64,000 nucleotides of DNA, taken from assembly GCA_965247565.1 (NCBI GenBank), contig CBDFHF010000003.1, forward strand, positions 992,001-1,056,000, in the 5' to 3' direction. Position 1 is the first letter of the stretch, and each line of letters begins with the position of its first letter. Below, in pieces: positions 52,036-61,148 of the stretch. A program made the translations under genes and the position numbers. The notes beneath the pieces were generated by a model, which was not told where the DNA came from, did not search any database, and saw only the letters and a list, made by a program, of their open reading frames with translations. The stretch is from CBDFHF01 sp965247565 (lineage in GTDB: Bacteria > Pseudomonadota > Gammaproteobacteria > Methylococcales > Methylomonadaceae).

Positions 52036-52971
52036 TTATAGTTGATTGATAAGTTGTAGTTCTTGTGGATAAGGCGACAGATAATAAGAATCTTCTATAT
52101 AGGGATCAGGCGCCTTACGAAAATGGTGCTTAAGTAAAGTTAACGGTACAACCAACGGCACCTCGCCTTGTCGATAGCGCTCGATTAACTCACACAATTC
52201 AGCTTTATCATCAGGTGTTAATTCTTTCTTTAAATAGCCTTGAATGTGTTGCAACACATTGACATGGTTTTTACGACTAACCACAATTTTTAGTAGCTGC
52301 ATGAGTAGCAAAATGTAGCGCTCCGCTACTTCCTGCAAATTATCTTTGCTTAAACCTGCCAACAATTGACCAAGCTCCCGGTAATCCGCATGGCTCATGA
52401 TGATCAATTTATGTCGAGCATGAAAATTAGTCAGGCTTTTAGGTGTTAAACCTTCGGCGAGCAGTTGTTTCCAGCGGTGCAACACATAAACGCGCTGAAT
52501 AAAATTCTCCCGTAACTTGGCATCACCCAAGCGGCCTTCATCTTCTACCGGTAACAGCGGGTTATTACGCATCATCTCCTGTGCATATATGCCAATACCT
52601 TCTCGTTGCGGTACTGTTTTGTTGTATACCTTGACCTTCGCTATGCCACAGCTGGGCGAATCTTTTTTAAAAATGTAGCCGCATAATTGCGCATGTTGCT
52701 CTCTGTGCAATTGAGCATATTCACGCAATTGTTCGGTAACATCCAGCTCAGGATTTTTAACGCCGACGCAACGGATTGTTTTATCAATCTTCACCAGTTG
52801 AATAGTCTGACGTGGTACGCCCAAACCAATGCCCATTTCTGGACAGAACGGCACAAAGTCAAAGTATTCACTCAATGTTCCAGTGATATAAGCATCTCGT
52901 TTGTGACCGCCGTCAAAACGAACATTTTCTCCCAATAAACAACTGCTGATACCGATGGGGATTTTTATCAT
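52036..52971 (-). CDS. DUF523-DUF1722 (YbgA-type) protein
   Basis: 311 residues. The N-terminal DUF523 (IPIGISSCLLGENVRFDGGHKRD, FVPFCPEMGIGLGVPRQTIQLV, LCGYIFKKDSPSCGIAKVKVYN) is cysteine-bearing. The C-terminal DUF1722/YbgA domain follows (LTNFHARHKLIIMSHADYRELGQLL, DLFR-like helices and the ending AELCELIERYRQGEVPLVVPLTLLKHHF). This two-domain form is often linked to photolyase-type genes, but none is nearby here. Function unproven. Confidence 0.88.
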   Translation of the reverse strand: MIKIPIGISSCLLGENVRFDGGHKRDAYITGTLSEYFDFVPFCPEMGIGLGVPRQTIQLVKIDKTIRCVGVKNPELDVTEQLREYAQLHREQHAQLCGYIFKKDSPSCGIAKVKVYNKTVPQREGIGIYAQEMMRNNPLLPVEDEGRLGDAKLRENFIQRVYVLHRWKQLLAEGLTPKSLTNFHARHKLIIMSHADYRELGQLLAGLSKDNLQEVAERYILLLMQLLKIVVSRKNHVNVLQHIQGYLKKELTPDDKAELCELIERYRQGEVPLVVPLTLLKHHFRKAPDPYIEDSYYLSPYPQELQLINQL

Positions 52972-53232
52972 ATTGTGGCTCCATTTATTTAAGGGCTGCG
53001 CTGTGAAAGTTTTTTTAGCTCTACTATGCTTAAAAATATGTCGCTGAATTGTTTATTGAGCTCAGTTTCTATGCATTTTTTGCCTTCTGCTTGATTTGAC
53101 TATTCGCATCGTAAATACCCTATAGCAGTTATTTGGAAAAAATTGTCAGCAGTTAATATAAATTATATTGCACTCCAACGCCCAAGGTACGGGAAAGGCA
53201 GCTTCCTAATTTGGACTACAAAGCACCCTTTT

Positions 53233-55293
53233 ATGGGCATTTCCTTTGCAAATATCGGTATCCTGGCCGTTGTGGCGCTATTGTGCCTGAGTTTTATGCA
53301 AATTGTGCGAGCAGAATCAGCCCCCATCACCGACTTAAAAATTGAAGATTTGGTAAAAATGCCAATCCCCCCTGCTTCGTTAAAAGATCAAATCAAGAGA
53401 AAGATGCTTAATTTAAAAGTGTCTTCCGTTGCCAAGAGCTCACAAACTCTTTCCAATGCCGCAGCGGCTATATTTGTCATCGATAATGAAGCCATTAAAC
53501 GCAGTGGCGCTACCAGCGTACCAGAAGCGTTACGCATGGCTCCAGGAATTGATGTGGCCCGTATTAATAATAGCAAGTGGGCGGTGACTGCCAGAGGATT
53601 TAATGGTCGATTTGCCAATAAACTATTAGTTTTGATCGATGGCCGCAGCGTTTATACACCCGATTATTCCGGGGTTTATTGGGATACTCAGGATGTGATG
53701 TTAGAAGACATAGATCGTATTGAAGTCATTCGAGGCCCTGGTGCTACCCTGTGGGGGGCAAATGCGATGAATGGTGTCATTAATATTATTACTAAACATG
53801 CTGAAGATACTCAAGGTGGTTTACTCAATGTCGGTGGCGGCTCACAGGAAACCGGTTTTGGTTCCATCCGCTATGGAACACGGTTAGGCGAAGAAACATT
53901 CGTCAGAGCTTATGCCAAAGGTTTTTTACGCGACCCATTTACCCCGGAAACACCTACTACGGAAAAAGCAGAATGGAATCAATTTCAGGGTGGCTTTCGG
54001 GTGGACTCAGCTCTGTCAACGCAAGATTATCTGATGGTACAAGGCAATGCTTATAAAGGCCAGCCTAATCAGGTGTTTAAAGCATTCAATTCCAAACAAC
54101 CGATACTGGATGAGATAAATACCTCCGGCTGGAATTTCACTTCGCGTTTTAACCATACCATCTCCAGTACCGCAGATTATTCGCTGCAGTTGTATTATGA
54201 TCATTACCAGCGCCACGAATACACCATCAATACTGTCCGTGACACGCTGGATGTGGATTTTCAAAATAACTTTGCCCTGAGTGATCAGCAAAATGTGATC
54301 TGGGGATTAGGGTATCGCTACAGTGCAGACGATTTTGAAAAACAGCCCCTGGTCAACATCAGGCCACACAGCCGCGATCTCCAGTTATTCAGTGCCTTCG
54401 TGCAGGATGAAATCGGCTTTTGGGATGATGAGTTACTGCTAACGTTGGGTTCTAAATTTGAACATAATGATTTCACTGGCGTTCAAATCCAACCTTCCGC
54501 GAGCTTAATGTGGACGCCTATGGCGGGACACAAGCTTTGGGCGTCTGTATCTCGTGCTGTAAGAACCCCGTCGCGGGTTGAACATGATGGCACAGTGATC
54601 ATTACGTCTACACCGGCAAATACTGCTCGTAACCCGTTACCTTATCCCATTAACCTGACAGTGGATGGAAGTCCGACTTATAAATCTGAACATCAATTAA
54701 GTTACCAGTTGGGCTATCGATTAACATTCAATAACAACATGTCTTGGGATATAAGTGCTTTTTATAATGACTACACTTCTCTGCGTAGCGCGGAATTAGG
54801 GCAGTTGGAGTTGACTCAGACAGGGATTAGGCAGCCGCTAATTTTAAATAATATCAGTACCGGAAATACCTATGGTTTTGAAATGTCGAATGTCTGGCAG
54901 ATGTTCGATTGGTGGCGGTGGGACCTGAGTTATAGTTTACTTAAAACCGAAATTAATAACATTGAGCATTTTCAAGCGGCAATAAGCCCTGGACACATGA
55001 CTTCTCTGAGAGCATCGATTAATCCAATTGACCAAATCAATCTGAATCTTTGGCTGCGCCACGCCAGCTCTGCCAGCACTATTAATCCACTGGGGTCAAA
55101 GCAACTGAGCGTTAAAAGCTATGTAACGTTCGATGCGCGCCTAGCTTGGCAGCCGACTAAAAACTTGGAGTTATCGATTACAGGACAAAACCTATTACAA
55201 GATCAACGCCTTGAATATTATGACGAAAGCTTTGCCTTGCCATCGGCAGTTCCCCGCGCTGTGTACGGCAAAATCAGCTTACAATTCCATTAA
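53233..55293 (+). CDS. TonB-dependent outer-membrane receptor
   Basis: 686 residues from ATG 53233, which gives a clean signal peptide (ISFANIGILAVVALLCLSFMQIVRA); TTG 53143, with a weak GGA site, would add 30 residues. The mature N-terminus carries the plug: SSQTLSNAAAAIFVIDNEAIKRSGATSVPEALRMAPGIDVARIN, VLIDGRSVYTPDYSGVYWDTQ and IEVIRGPGATLWGANAMNGVINIITK. The 22-stranded barrel ends in AVYGKISLQFH. It imports a scarce ligand such as a siderophore, cobalamin or a metal complex; the ligand is not identifiable. Its stop abuts the SulP stop with no spacing. Confidence 0.9.
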   Translation: MGISFANIGILAVVALLCLSFMQIVRAESAPITDLKIEDLVKMPIPPASLKDQIKRKMLNLKVSSVAKSSQTLSNAAAAIFVIDNEAIKRSGATSVPEALRMAPGIDVARINNSKWAVTARGFNGRFANKLLVLIDGRSVYTPDYSGVYWDTQDVMLEDIDRIEVIRGPGATLWGANAMNGVINIITKHAEDTQGGLLNVGGGSQETGFGSIRYGTRLGEETFVRAYAKGFLRDPFTPETPTTEKAEWNQFQGGFRVDSALSTQDYLMVQGNAYKGQPNQVFKAFNSKQPILDEINTSGWNFTSRFNHTISSTADYSLQLYYDHYQRHEYTINTVRDTLDVDFQNNFALSDQQNVIWGLGYRYSADDFEKQPLVNIRPHSRDLQLFSAFVQDEIGFWDDELLLTLGSKFEHNDFTGVQIQPSASLMWTPMAGHKLWASVSRAVRTPSRVEHDGTVIITSTPANTARNPLPYPINLTVDGSPTYKSEHQLSYQLGYRLTFNNNMSWDISAFYNDYTSLRSAELGQLELTQTGIRQPLILNNISTGNTYGFEMSNVWQMFDWWRWDLSYSLLKTEINNIEHFQAAISPGHMTSLRASINPIDQINLNLWLRHASSASTINPLGSKQLSVKSYVTFDARLAWQPTKNLELSITGQNLLQDQRLEYYDESFALPSAVPRAVYGKISLQFH

Positions 55294-56895
55294 TCAAGCG
55301 GGTTGATCATTCAGGACAATAACTGACTGATGCGGTTTTATTTTTTCTTTGCCGTAAAGATCGGTAACTTCTACTTGAATATTATCGTCAGGCGCTGTAG
55401 CCAGAAAACTCTCAACCGTTTCTAAAATATCGTGGTCAATAAATTTTGCTTTACTGGCATCGATAGTCACCGTGCTATTTTCACCAATGCGCAAAATCAG
55501 TTTTCTGAGTAATGCCTTGTTTAAAAAAGAAACATCCTTGTTAAAGGCCAAAACATAATGAGAGCCGTCTTGAGTCAAGGTGATTGCCGCAGAGTAGTTA
55601 GCTTTAATGACAAAAAACAAGCCAATCACCATGCCAATTGCCATACCCTTCAACAGGTCGGTGACGAGTATCGCTACGACCGTAATAACAAAAGGCAAGA
55701 ATTGGCTCATGCCTTTATGGTAGAAATGCATAAATAATTTTGGGTTGGCTAGCTTGTAACCGGTTTGTAGCAGGATGGCGGCTAAACACGCCAAAGGAAT
55801 AGTATTTAGATACTGCGATAAAAACATCACGCTCAGCAATAAAAAGACCCCATGAGTAAAGCAGGAAATTCGAGTTACTCCACCTGAGTTGATGTTGGCA
55901 GCACTACGTACAATAACTGCAGTCATGGGTAAACCACCGATAAGGCCGCTAATCATATTGCCAATACCTTGAGCTTTTAACTCGCGGTTGGTGGGTGCAA
56001 TGCGTTTTAAAGGATCAAGCTTATCTGTGGCTTCAAGACTCAACAAAGTTTCCAGACTGGCTATGATGGCTATAGTTATGGCAACCGTATAGAGGTGGGG
56101 ATTGCTTAGATGCTGCAGATAACTCGCGTCTGGCAACATAAAATTATTAAAAAAATCAGTGGCTTTTTCTATGGCAGGCAGCTTGACCAAATGTTCACCG
56201 CTTACCACCCAGGCAGGTGCAAATTGTTTGGCAAACAGGTTATAACCAATCCCCCATAAAACTGCCACTAACGGACCAGGCATTAGTTTTAGAAATGCTT
56301 GCTTTTTAAACCAGGCGGTATTCCACAGAATTAACAACAATAGTGCCACAACACTAATCACAACAGAGCCTAGAGAAACATTACTGCCAAACGCGCCAAC
56401 CATTTCCATAAAGCTAGATTCCGCGGTCTCTTTCATATAACTTTCATCGCCTTCAAAGCTGGTATGGTAGCCGGTGGCATGCGGAATTTGTTTGATAATC
56501 AGAATCAACCCAATAGCAGCCAACATGCCTTCAATAACGGCGGAAGGGAAAAACGCTCCAATAATCCCTGCCCGCAAAAATCCCAACACTAATTGTATAA
56601 AGCCAGCGAGAACACACGCGACCAACAATCCTTGAAAACTGCCCAAGGTTTCAATCGCATTAAAAACGATTACAGTCAGTCCTGCCGCGGGCCCTGAGAC
56701 AGCAAGCTGAGATCCGCTAAACCAAGATACTATCAACCCACCTACCAAGCCACCAATCAATCCCGAAAATAACGGTGCCCCAGAAGCCAGCGCAATTCCT
56801 AAACACAATGGCAATGCAACCAGAAATACAACGATGCCAGCGGGAATATCGTCTTTTAAATGCCTGAGATAGTATTGGCGCTGTTTGTGTATCAT
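55294..56895 (-). CDS. SulP family inorganic anion transporter with STAS domain
   Basis: 533 residues. DDIPAGIVVFLVALPLCLGIALASGAPLFSGLIGGLVGG is the SulP opening; further signatures are QLAVSGPAAGLTVIVF, GIGNMISGLIGGLPMTAVIVRSAANINSGG and LAAILLQTGYKL. The cytosolic C-terminus (about 435-530) looks like a STAS domain (TVTIDASKAKFIDHDILETVESFL). SulP members carry sulfate, molybdate or bicarbonate (BicA); this branch often lies near carbonic anhydrase. It is divergent from a response regulator with the shared AACCTTTCA operator between, suggesting a bicarbonate role, by inference. Confidence 0.88.
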   Translation of the reverse strand: MIHKQRQYYLRHLKDDIPAGIVVFLVALPLCLGIALASGAPLFSGLIGGLVGGLIVSWFSGSQLAVSGPAAGLTVIVFNAIETLGSFQGLLVACVLAGFIQLVLGFLRAGIIGAFFPSAVIEGMLAAIGLILIIKQIPHATGYHTSFEGDESYMKETAESSFMEMVGAFGSNVSLGSVVISVVALLLLILWNTAWFKKQAFLKLMPGPLVAVLWGIGYNLFAKQFAPAWVVSGEHLVKLPAIEKATDFFNNFMLPDASYLQHLSNPHLYTVAITIAIIASLETLLSLEATDKLDPLKRIAPTNRELKAQGIGNMISGLIGGLPMTAVIVRSAANINSGGVTRISCFTHGVFLLLSVMFLSQYLNTIPLACLAAILLQTGYKLANPKLFMHFYHKGMSQFLPFVITVVAILVTDLLKGMAIGMVIGLFFVIKANYSAAITLTQDGSHYVLAFNKDVSFLNKALLRKLILRIGENSTVTIDASKAKFIDHDILETVESFLATAPDDNIQVEVTDLYGKEKIKPHQSVIVLNDQPA

Positions 56896-56959
56896 GGGCT
56901 AATCCTTCAAAATTAACGGTTCAGAACAGTTTGAACGCGTGTTCATGGTAAGACGATTA

Positions 56960-57003
56960 AGTATAGTTTCATCATAGACAGCAAACCTTTCACCAACCTT
57001 TCA
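56960..57003 (-). promoter_or_regulatory. Operator AACCTTTCA-N2-AACCTTTCA (copy 2) with SulP -10 box
   Basis: The repeats start at 56984 and 56995, 11 bases apart, identical to 44855-44874. On the minus strand TATACT (56965-56960) begins 18 bases after the box, so the box would overlap -35 of a SulP promoter. On the plus strand CATAAT (57014-57019) begins 10 bases after it, and the response regulator GTG follows at 57023. One element may therefore serve both directions. Confidence 0.65.
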
Positions 57004-57022
57004 GTTAGATTTCCATAATAGT

Positions 57023-57697
57023 GTGAAAATTTTATTAATAGAAGATGATGCGGTACTGGCTGACGGCTTGAATCATACCTTAAACCAAAGTGGCTATGCA
57101 GTCGCCTGCGCTAAAACCGGTTCTTACGCGTTACAGCTTTTGGAAGCTGAAGATTTTGACCTGATCATACTTGATTTGGGTTTGCCAGACATGGATGGTT
57201 TGGAGTTACTGAGGCGATTACGACATCGAAAAATTCCTTTACCGATTTTAATTCTGACAGCTCGCGATGGCGTTAACGACAGAATTACTGGTATTGAGCA
57301 GGGTGCGGATGACTACATGACCAAACCTTTTGAGTTACGCGAACTGGAAGCGCGAATTCAAGCTTTAATACGTCGCTGTTATGGTGGCTTTAGTAGCTTG
57401 ATTAGGATCGGCCGCTTAACGTTGGATACCCAGCATCATCAGCTATTGGTGGATGGTGAGCCGATCCTGTTATCTGCTCGGGAATATGGCGTACTGGAAA
57501 TTTTATTGCTGCAAGCAGGCAAGGTGGTGGCAAAAGATCGTATTGCCCAACGCCTGGCAGCCGATGGCGATGCTTTGGCGGATAATGCTATTGAGGTTTA
57601 TGTGCATCGACTGAGAAAACGGATAGAACCCTTCGGTGCAGCCATAAAAACGATTCGTGGTTTAGGGTACTTGTTGGAATTGGCGACTAATGAATAA
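57023..57697 (+). CDS. OmpR/PhoB-family response regulator
   Basis: 224 residues from GTG 57023 (KILLIEDDAVLADGL is a normal receiver start). The phosphoacceptor is D51 in LIILDLGLPDMDG; LTARDG and DDYMTKPF complete the receiver. The C-terminal winged helix spans about 125-220 (ILLSAREYGVLEILL, DNAIEVYVHRLRKRIEPFG, IKTIRGLGYLLE). It resembles the TctD/QseB group. The kinase gene overlaps by 8 bases. A direct-repeat operator sits 20 bases upstream, so autoregulation is likely; a second copy lies before the dab operon. Confidence 0.94.
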   Translation: MKILLIEDDAVLADGLNHTLNQSGYAVACAKTGSYALQLLEAEDFDLIILDLGLPDMDGLELLRRLRHRKIPLPILILTARDGVNDRITGIEQGADDYMTKPFELRELEARIQALIRRCYGGFSSLIRIGRLTLDTQHHQLLVDGEPILLSAREYGVLEILLLQAGKVVAKDRIAQRLAADGDALADNAIEVYVHRLRKRIEPFGAAIKTIRGLGYLLELATNE

Positions 57698-59066
57698 AAA
57701 CCGCAGCTTAAAAACGGAGATTCTGTTTCGACTGGTTATTCCGCTGATTTTCTTCGTGCTGGTAGATGCGGTATTGTCCTATTTTGTCACCTTGCATTAC
57801 GTGAATAACGCTTATGATCGCTGGTTACTGGACTCCGCCAGATCATTAAATCAGGAAATTAAAGTCCGCGAAGGCAAGATAGTCGCGGAACTGCCGCCAG
57901 CTGCCTTGGAAATTTTTAAATGGGATGACTCAGATAAAACCTATTTTAAAATCATGTCCGAAACACAAGGCTTAATTGCCGGCGACAAATTTGTTCCGGA
58001 ACCTTTGTCTCCTAAAACTGACTGGTCGCGCCCGGTTTATTTTGATGATGAGTTATATGAAGAGCCGGTTAGGGTTGTATCCATGCTAGTTGAACATAAT
58101 GATAGCCCGGAGAAAATCTTTGTACACGTTGCCGAGACCACCAATAAGCGCCGAGCTATGATGTTGGACATCTTGTTAGCAGATTTAATTCCGCAAATTT
58201 TTCTGGTACTTTTTACCGCACTGTATTTGCTGAGAGGCTTAAAGCGCGGTCTGAAACCGTTGAATGTATTGGCAAATGAAATTGCACAACGCTCAACACG
58301 CGATTTGAGTCCGATTTCAGAGCGACACGTTTTTTTAGAAGTACGCACCTTAACCGATACTATAAATCAACTATTACAACGCTTGGGATTAGCCATTGAC
58401 ACTCAACAGCGTTTTATTGCTAATGCCGCACATCAATTGCGTACACCCTTGGCGGGGCTAAAATTACAAGCTGAACGCGCTCTGCGAGAACAAGATATCG
58501 CTGCTATGCAGCCAGCATTAAAACAAATTCAGAGCAGTGCTGATCGTATGTCGCATTTGACTACACAATTATTAGTTCTGGCAAAATCAGAACCTATCCA
58601 GGGAGCTAGTGAATTAAAGTCTTTAGATCTTTGCGCAGTTACTAGGCAAATCTGTATTAACTGGGTACCGAGAGCTTTACTTAAAAACATGGAGTTGAGC
58701 TTTGAAAGTACTGAAGAATCAGTTTGGATAAAAGGTGATGAACTATTATTAGGCGAATTATTGGCCAATTTATTGGACAATGCCATTCGTTACGGATATG
58801 AACATGGCAATATTGCCATTACCTTACAAGCCCAACCCACACCGAGTTTAATCATAGAGGACGATGGCCCAGGTATTGCCGAACAGGAAATGGCTAAAGT
58901 ATTTGAGCGGTTTTACCGCATTCCCGGCAGTGCCGGTGATGGTTGTGGATTGGGTCTTGCAATTGTTAAAGAAATTGCTGATTTGCACCAAGCCCGATTA
59001 CTGATGCGCCCAAGCAATCAGCGCGGTGGTACACGGATTGAATTAATTTTTGATTCAGCAGGTTAA
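57690..59066 (+). CDS. Sensor histidine kinase partner (TctE/2CSK_N type)
   Basis: 458 residues. The first membrane segment lies at about 10-32 (LIFFVLVDAVLSYFVTL), with a periplasmic 2CSK_N-type sensor (about 35-160) and the second membrane segment at about 162-185, then a HAMP linker. HisKA carries H248 in FIANAAHQLRTPL, and HATPase shows LLANLLDNAIRYG, DDGPGIAEQEMAKVFERFYR and GLGLAIVKEIADLH. It autophosphorylates and signals to the response regulator encoded just before (8-base overlap). The stimulus is unknown; location beside SulP hints at an anion or carbon signal. Confidence 0.92.
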   Translation: MNKNRSLKTEILFRLVIPLIFFVLVDAVLSYFVTLHYVNNAYDRWLLDSARSLNQEIKVREGKIVAELPPAALEIFKWDDSDKTYFKIMSETQGLIAGDKFVPEPLSPKTDWSRPVYFDDELYEEPVRVVSMLVEHNDSPEKIFVHVAETTNKRRAMMLDILLADLIPQIFLVLFTALYLLRGLKRGLKPLNVLANEIAQRSTRDLSPISERHVFLEVRTLTDTINQLLQRLGLAIDTQQRFIANAAHQLRTPLAGLKLQAERALREQDIAAMQPALKQIQSSADRMSHLTTQLLVLAKSEPIQGASELKSLDLCAVTRQICINWVPRALLKNMELSFESTEESVWIKGDELLLGELLANLLDNAIRYGYEHGNIAITLQAQPTPSLIIEDDGPGIAEQEMAKVFERFYRIPGSAGDGCGLGLAIVKEIADLHQARLLMRPSNQRGGTRIELIFDSAG

Positions 59067-59112
59067 AGACGCTATTGTTATCAAGACTTCATATTTTTTA
59101 GCTTTATTTATT

Positions 59113-59664
59113 ATGAATAACAAAAAACTATCACTGCAAGAGCAACTACTAAAGTCGGGATTGGTCAGCTCGGCTAAAGCAAAAACTGTTAAATCAGAAA
59201 AACACAAGCAAACTCAATTACAGCGCAATAATAATGCGGCGATCATTGACGAGGCTAAACTGCTCGCACAAAAAACCCAAGCTGAGAAAGCAGCTAGAGA
59301 CCGAGAGCTTAATCAGTTGCGTCAGCAGCAGGACGAGCATAAACAGCTAGCTGCTCAGGTTAAGCAACTTATCGAATTAAATCGGCTGGCTACTGATCCA
59401 GAAGGTATTGCCTACCACTTTAACGACCAAAACAAAATGAAAACCCTGTATGTTTCAGAAACCATGCGAGAACACCTGATAGGTGGGCGCGAAGCTATCG
59501 TTAAATTTGACGGACAATACGCCGTAGTCAGTGCCGAGATAGCCAAAAAGATACTTGCTCGCGATGCTGCTAGTCTGGTGGTATTTAACGAGGCGGATCG
59601 GGACGCACCCAAAGTTGACGATGCGTATGCCGATTATCAGATTCCTGATGATTTAATGTGGTAA
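59113..59664 (+). CDS. DUF2058 family protein
   Basis: 183 residues from ATG 59113 (NNKKLSLQEQLLKSGLVSS, the family's usual start). A charged helical N-terminal half (about 20-95, with TQAEKAARDRELNQLRQQ) precedes a C-terminal module VYHFNDQNKMKTLYVSETMREHLI-like (here IAYHFNDQNKMKTLYVS, REHLIGGREAIVKF). It is cytosolic, with no catalytic motif. Found widely in gammaproteobacteria as YaiL; function unknown. It lies 46 bases after the kinase gene, before nadC. Confidence 0.87.
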   Translation: MNNKKLSLQEQLLKSGLVSSAKAKTVKSEKHKQTQLQRNNNAAIIDEAKLLAQKTQAEKAARDRELNQLRQQQDEHKQLAAQVKQLIELNRLATDPEGIAYHFNDQNKMKTLYVSETMREHLIGGREAIVKFDGQYAVVSAEIAKKILARDAASLVVFNEADRDAPKVDDAYADYQIPDDLMW

Positions 59665-59729
59665 AGCAACCGGATACATGCACGCAATACTCACCAATAC
59701 CGACACGCAGCCAGACGCTTGGACCACCC

Positions 59730-60560
59730 ATGACTAACCCTCTAGCAATTGATGTAACCCAATTTCTTCAAGAAGACATGGGTAGCGGTGATATTACAGC
59801 TGCAATTATTCCCGAAAAGATGATAGCTACAGCCGAAGTTATCACCCGTGAAGACATGGTACTTTGTGGACGAGATTGGTTTGACGCGGTATTTAAACAG
59901 TTAGATCCCGATGTAATCATTAATTGGTTGGCGAGCGAAGGTGAAGCGGTTAGTAAAGGTGCTGTGCTTTGTCTTGTGAGTGGTTCAGCTAGAGCCTTAT
60001 TGACCGGAGAGCGCACGGCCTTAAACTTATTGCAAACTTTGTCGGCGACTGCAACTATTGCCAAACGCTATGCGAATGCCGTAGCCGGCACAGATTGTAA
60101 AGTTTTAGATACTCGTAAAACAATTCCAGGTCTCAGAAATGCGCAAAAATACGCAGTCGCCTGTGGGGGTTGTTATAACCATCGTATCGGCTTATTTGAT
60201 GGCGTGTTAATCAAGGAAAATCATATTATGGCGGCAGGATCCATCACCAACGCCGTACAAATAGCACGACAACAATCATCTGCCCCGGTTGAGGTCGAGG
60301 TGGAAAATATGCAGGAATTGCAACAAGCGTTTGCAGCAAAACCCGATCGGATTATGTTGGATAACTTTAGCCTTGCCGACATGCAATCAGCGGTTAGTTT
60401 AAATGTCGAAGATATTGAGCTTGAAGCATCCGGCAACATCAGCTTGGATAATATTCGCAGCATCGCTGAAACTGGTGTCGATTACATTTCCATCGGCGCA
60501 CTCACCAAGCATGTTAAAGCCATTGATCTGTCTATGCGTATTCAGTTGGTTGAAGCATGA
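59730..60560 (+). CDS. nadC: Nicotinate-nucleotide pyrophosphorylase (carboxylating)
   Basis: 276 residues from ATG 59730. Features: FLQEDMGSGDITAAIIP at the N-terminus, LTGERTALNLLQTLSATATIAKRY, the active site LDTRKTIPGLRNAQKYAVACGGCYNHRIGLFDGVLIKENH and the C-terminal barrel VEVENMQELQQAF, IMLDNFSLADM, ETGVDYISIGALTKH. It converts quinolinate and PRPP to NaMN in de novo NAD synthesis. Its stop overlaps the next start (ATGA). nadA and nadB are not nearby. Confidence 0.95.
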   Translation: MTNPLAIDVTQFLQEDMGSGDITAAIIPEKMIATAEVITREDMVLCGRDWFDAVFKQLDPDVIINWLASEGEAVSKGAVLCLVSGSARALLTGERTALNLLQTLSATATIAKRYANAVAGTDCKVLDTRKTIPGLRNAQKYAVACGGCYNHRIGLFDGVLIKENHIMAAGSITNAVQIARQQSSAPVEVEVENMQELQQAFAAKPDRIMLDNFSLADMQSAVSLNVEDIELEASGNISLDNIRSIAETGVDYISIGALTKHVKAIDLSMRIQLVEA

Positions 60561-61033
60561 TTGTTAAACCTGAAGAATTGGTTAAACAAATCAGTCACGG
60601 CGTCTATGTTATTGGTGTGCGTGCTGGTGATCGCCAGAATGCTTTTACCGCAGCATGGGTGATGCAGGTATCTTTCAAGCCATTATTACTGGCAATCAGC
60701 ATAAATCCGCAACATTATTCTTATCAATTATTGCAGGAAGGACTAGTTTGCACGGTTAACGTATTGGGAAATCATCAATATCCAGTGGCCGAGCATTTCG
60801 GACGCTCAGATAAGGACAAAATGGCTAAATTTAACTGGCACACCGATATAACGGGAGCGCCGATTTTGTCGGAAAGCTTGGCTTATTTTGATTGCCGAGT
60901 TTGCCATTTTGCAGAAGTCGGTGATCACGTTATTGCTGTTTGTGAGGTTGTGGCCGCAGCAAAGCTACATGAAGGTCAAGTGATGCTGTATGGACAAACC
61001 GGTGACCTGGACGGCAGTAACAAACTCTATTGA
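60557..61033 (+). CDS. Flavin reductase-like FMN-binding protein
   Basis: 158 residues. The sequence shows the flavin reductase split barrel: LVKQISHGVYVIGVRAGDRQNAFTAAWVMQVSFKPLLLAISINPQHYSY, VCTVNVLG, then LAYFDCRVCHFAEVGDHVIAVCEVVAAA. It probably binds FMN and supplies reduced flavin or acts as a reductase. It is translationally coupled to nadC by a 4-base overlap, although a direct link to NAD synthesis is not known. Confidence 0.85.
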   Translation: MIVKPEELVKQISHGVYVIGVRAGDRQNAFTAAWVMQVSFKPLLLAISINPQHYSYQLLQEGLVCTVNVLGNHQYPVAEHFGRSDKDKMAKFNWHTDITGAPILSESLAYFDCRVCHFAEVGDHVIAVCEVVAAAKLHEGQVMLYGQTGDLDGSNKLY

Positions 61034-61148
61034 GTAAGCTTTTATATTGAAAGTGCGAAACGGTGCTGATTAAGTAGTACTTAATATCTATATATTAGAA
61101 TCAACTTATGCAACTGGAAGTTGTTTTTTATAAATTGATGAGGTGTCT

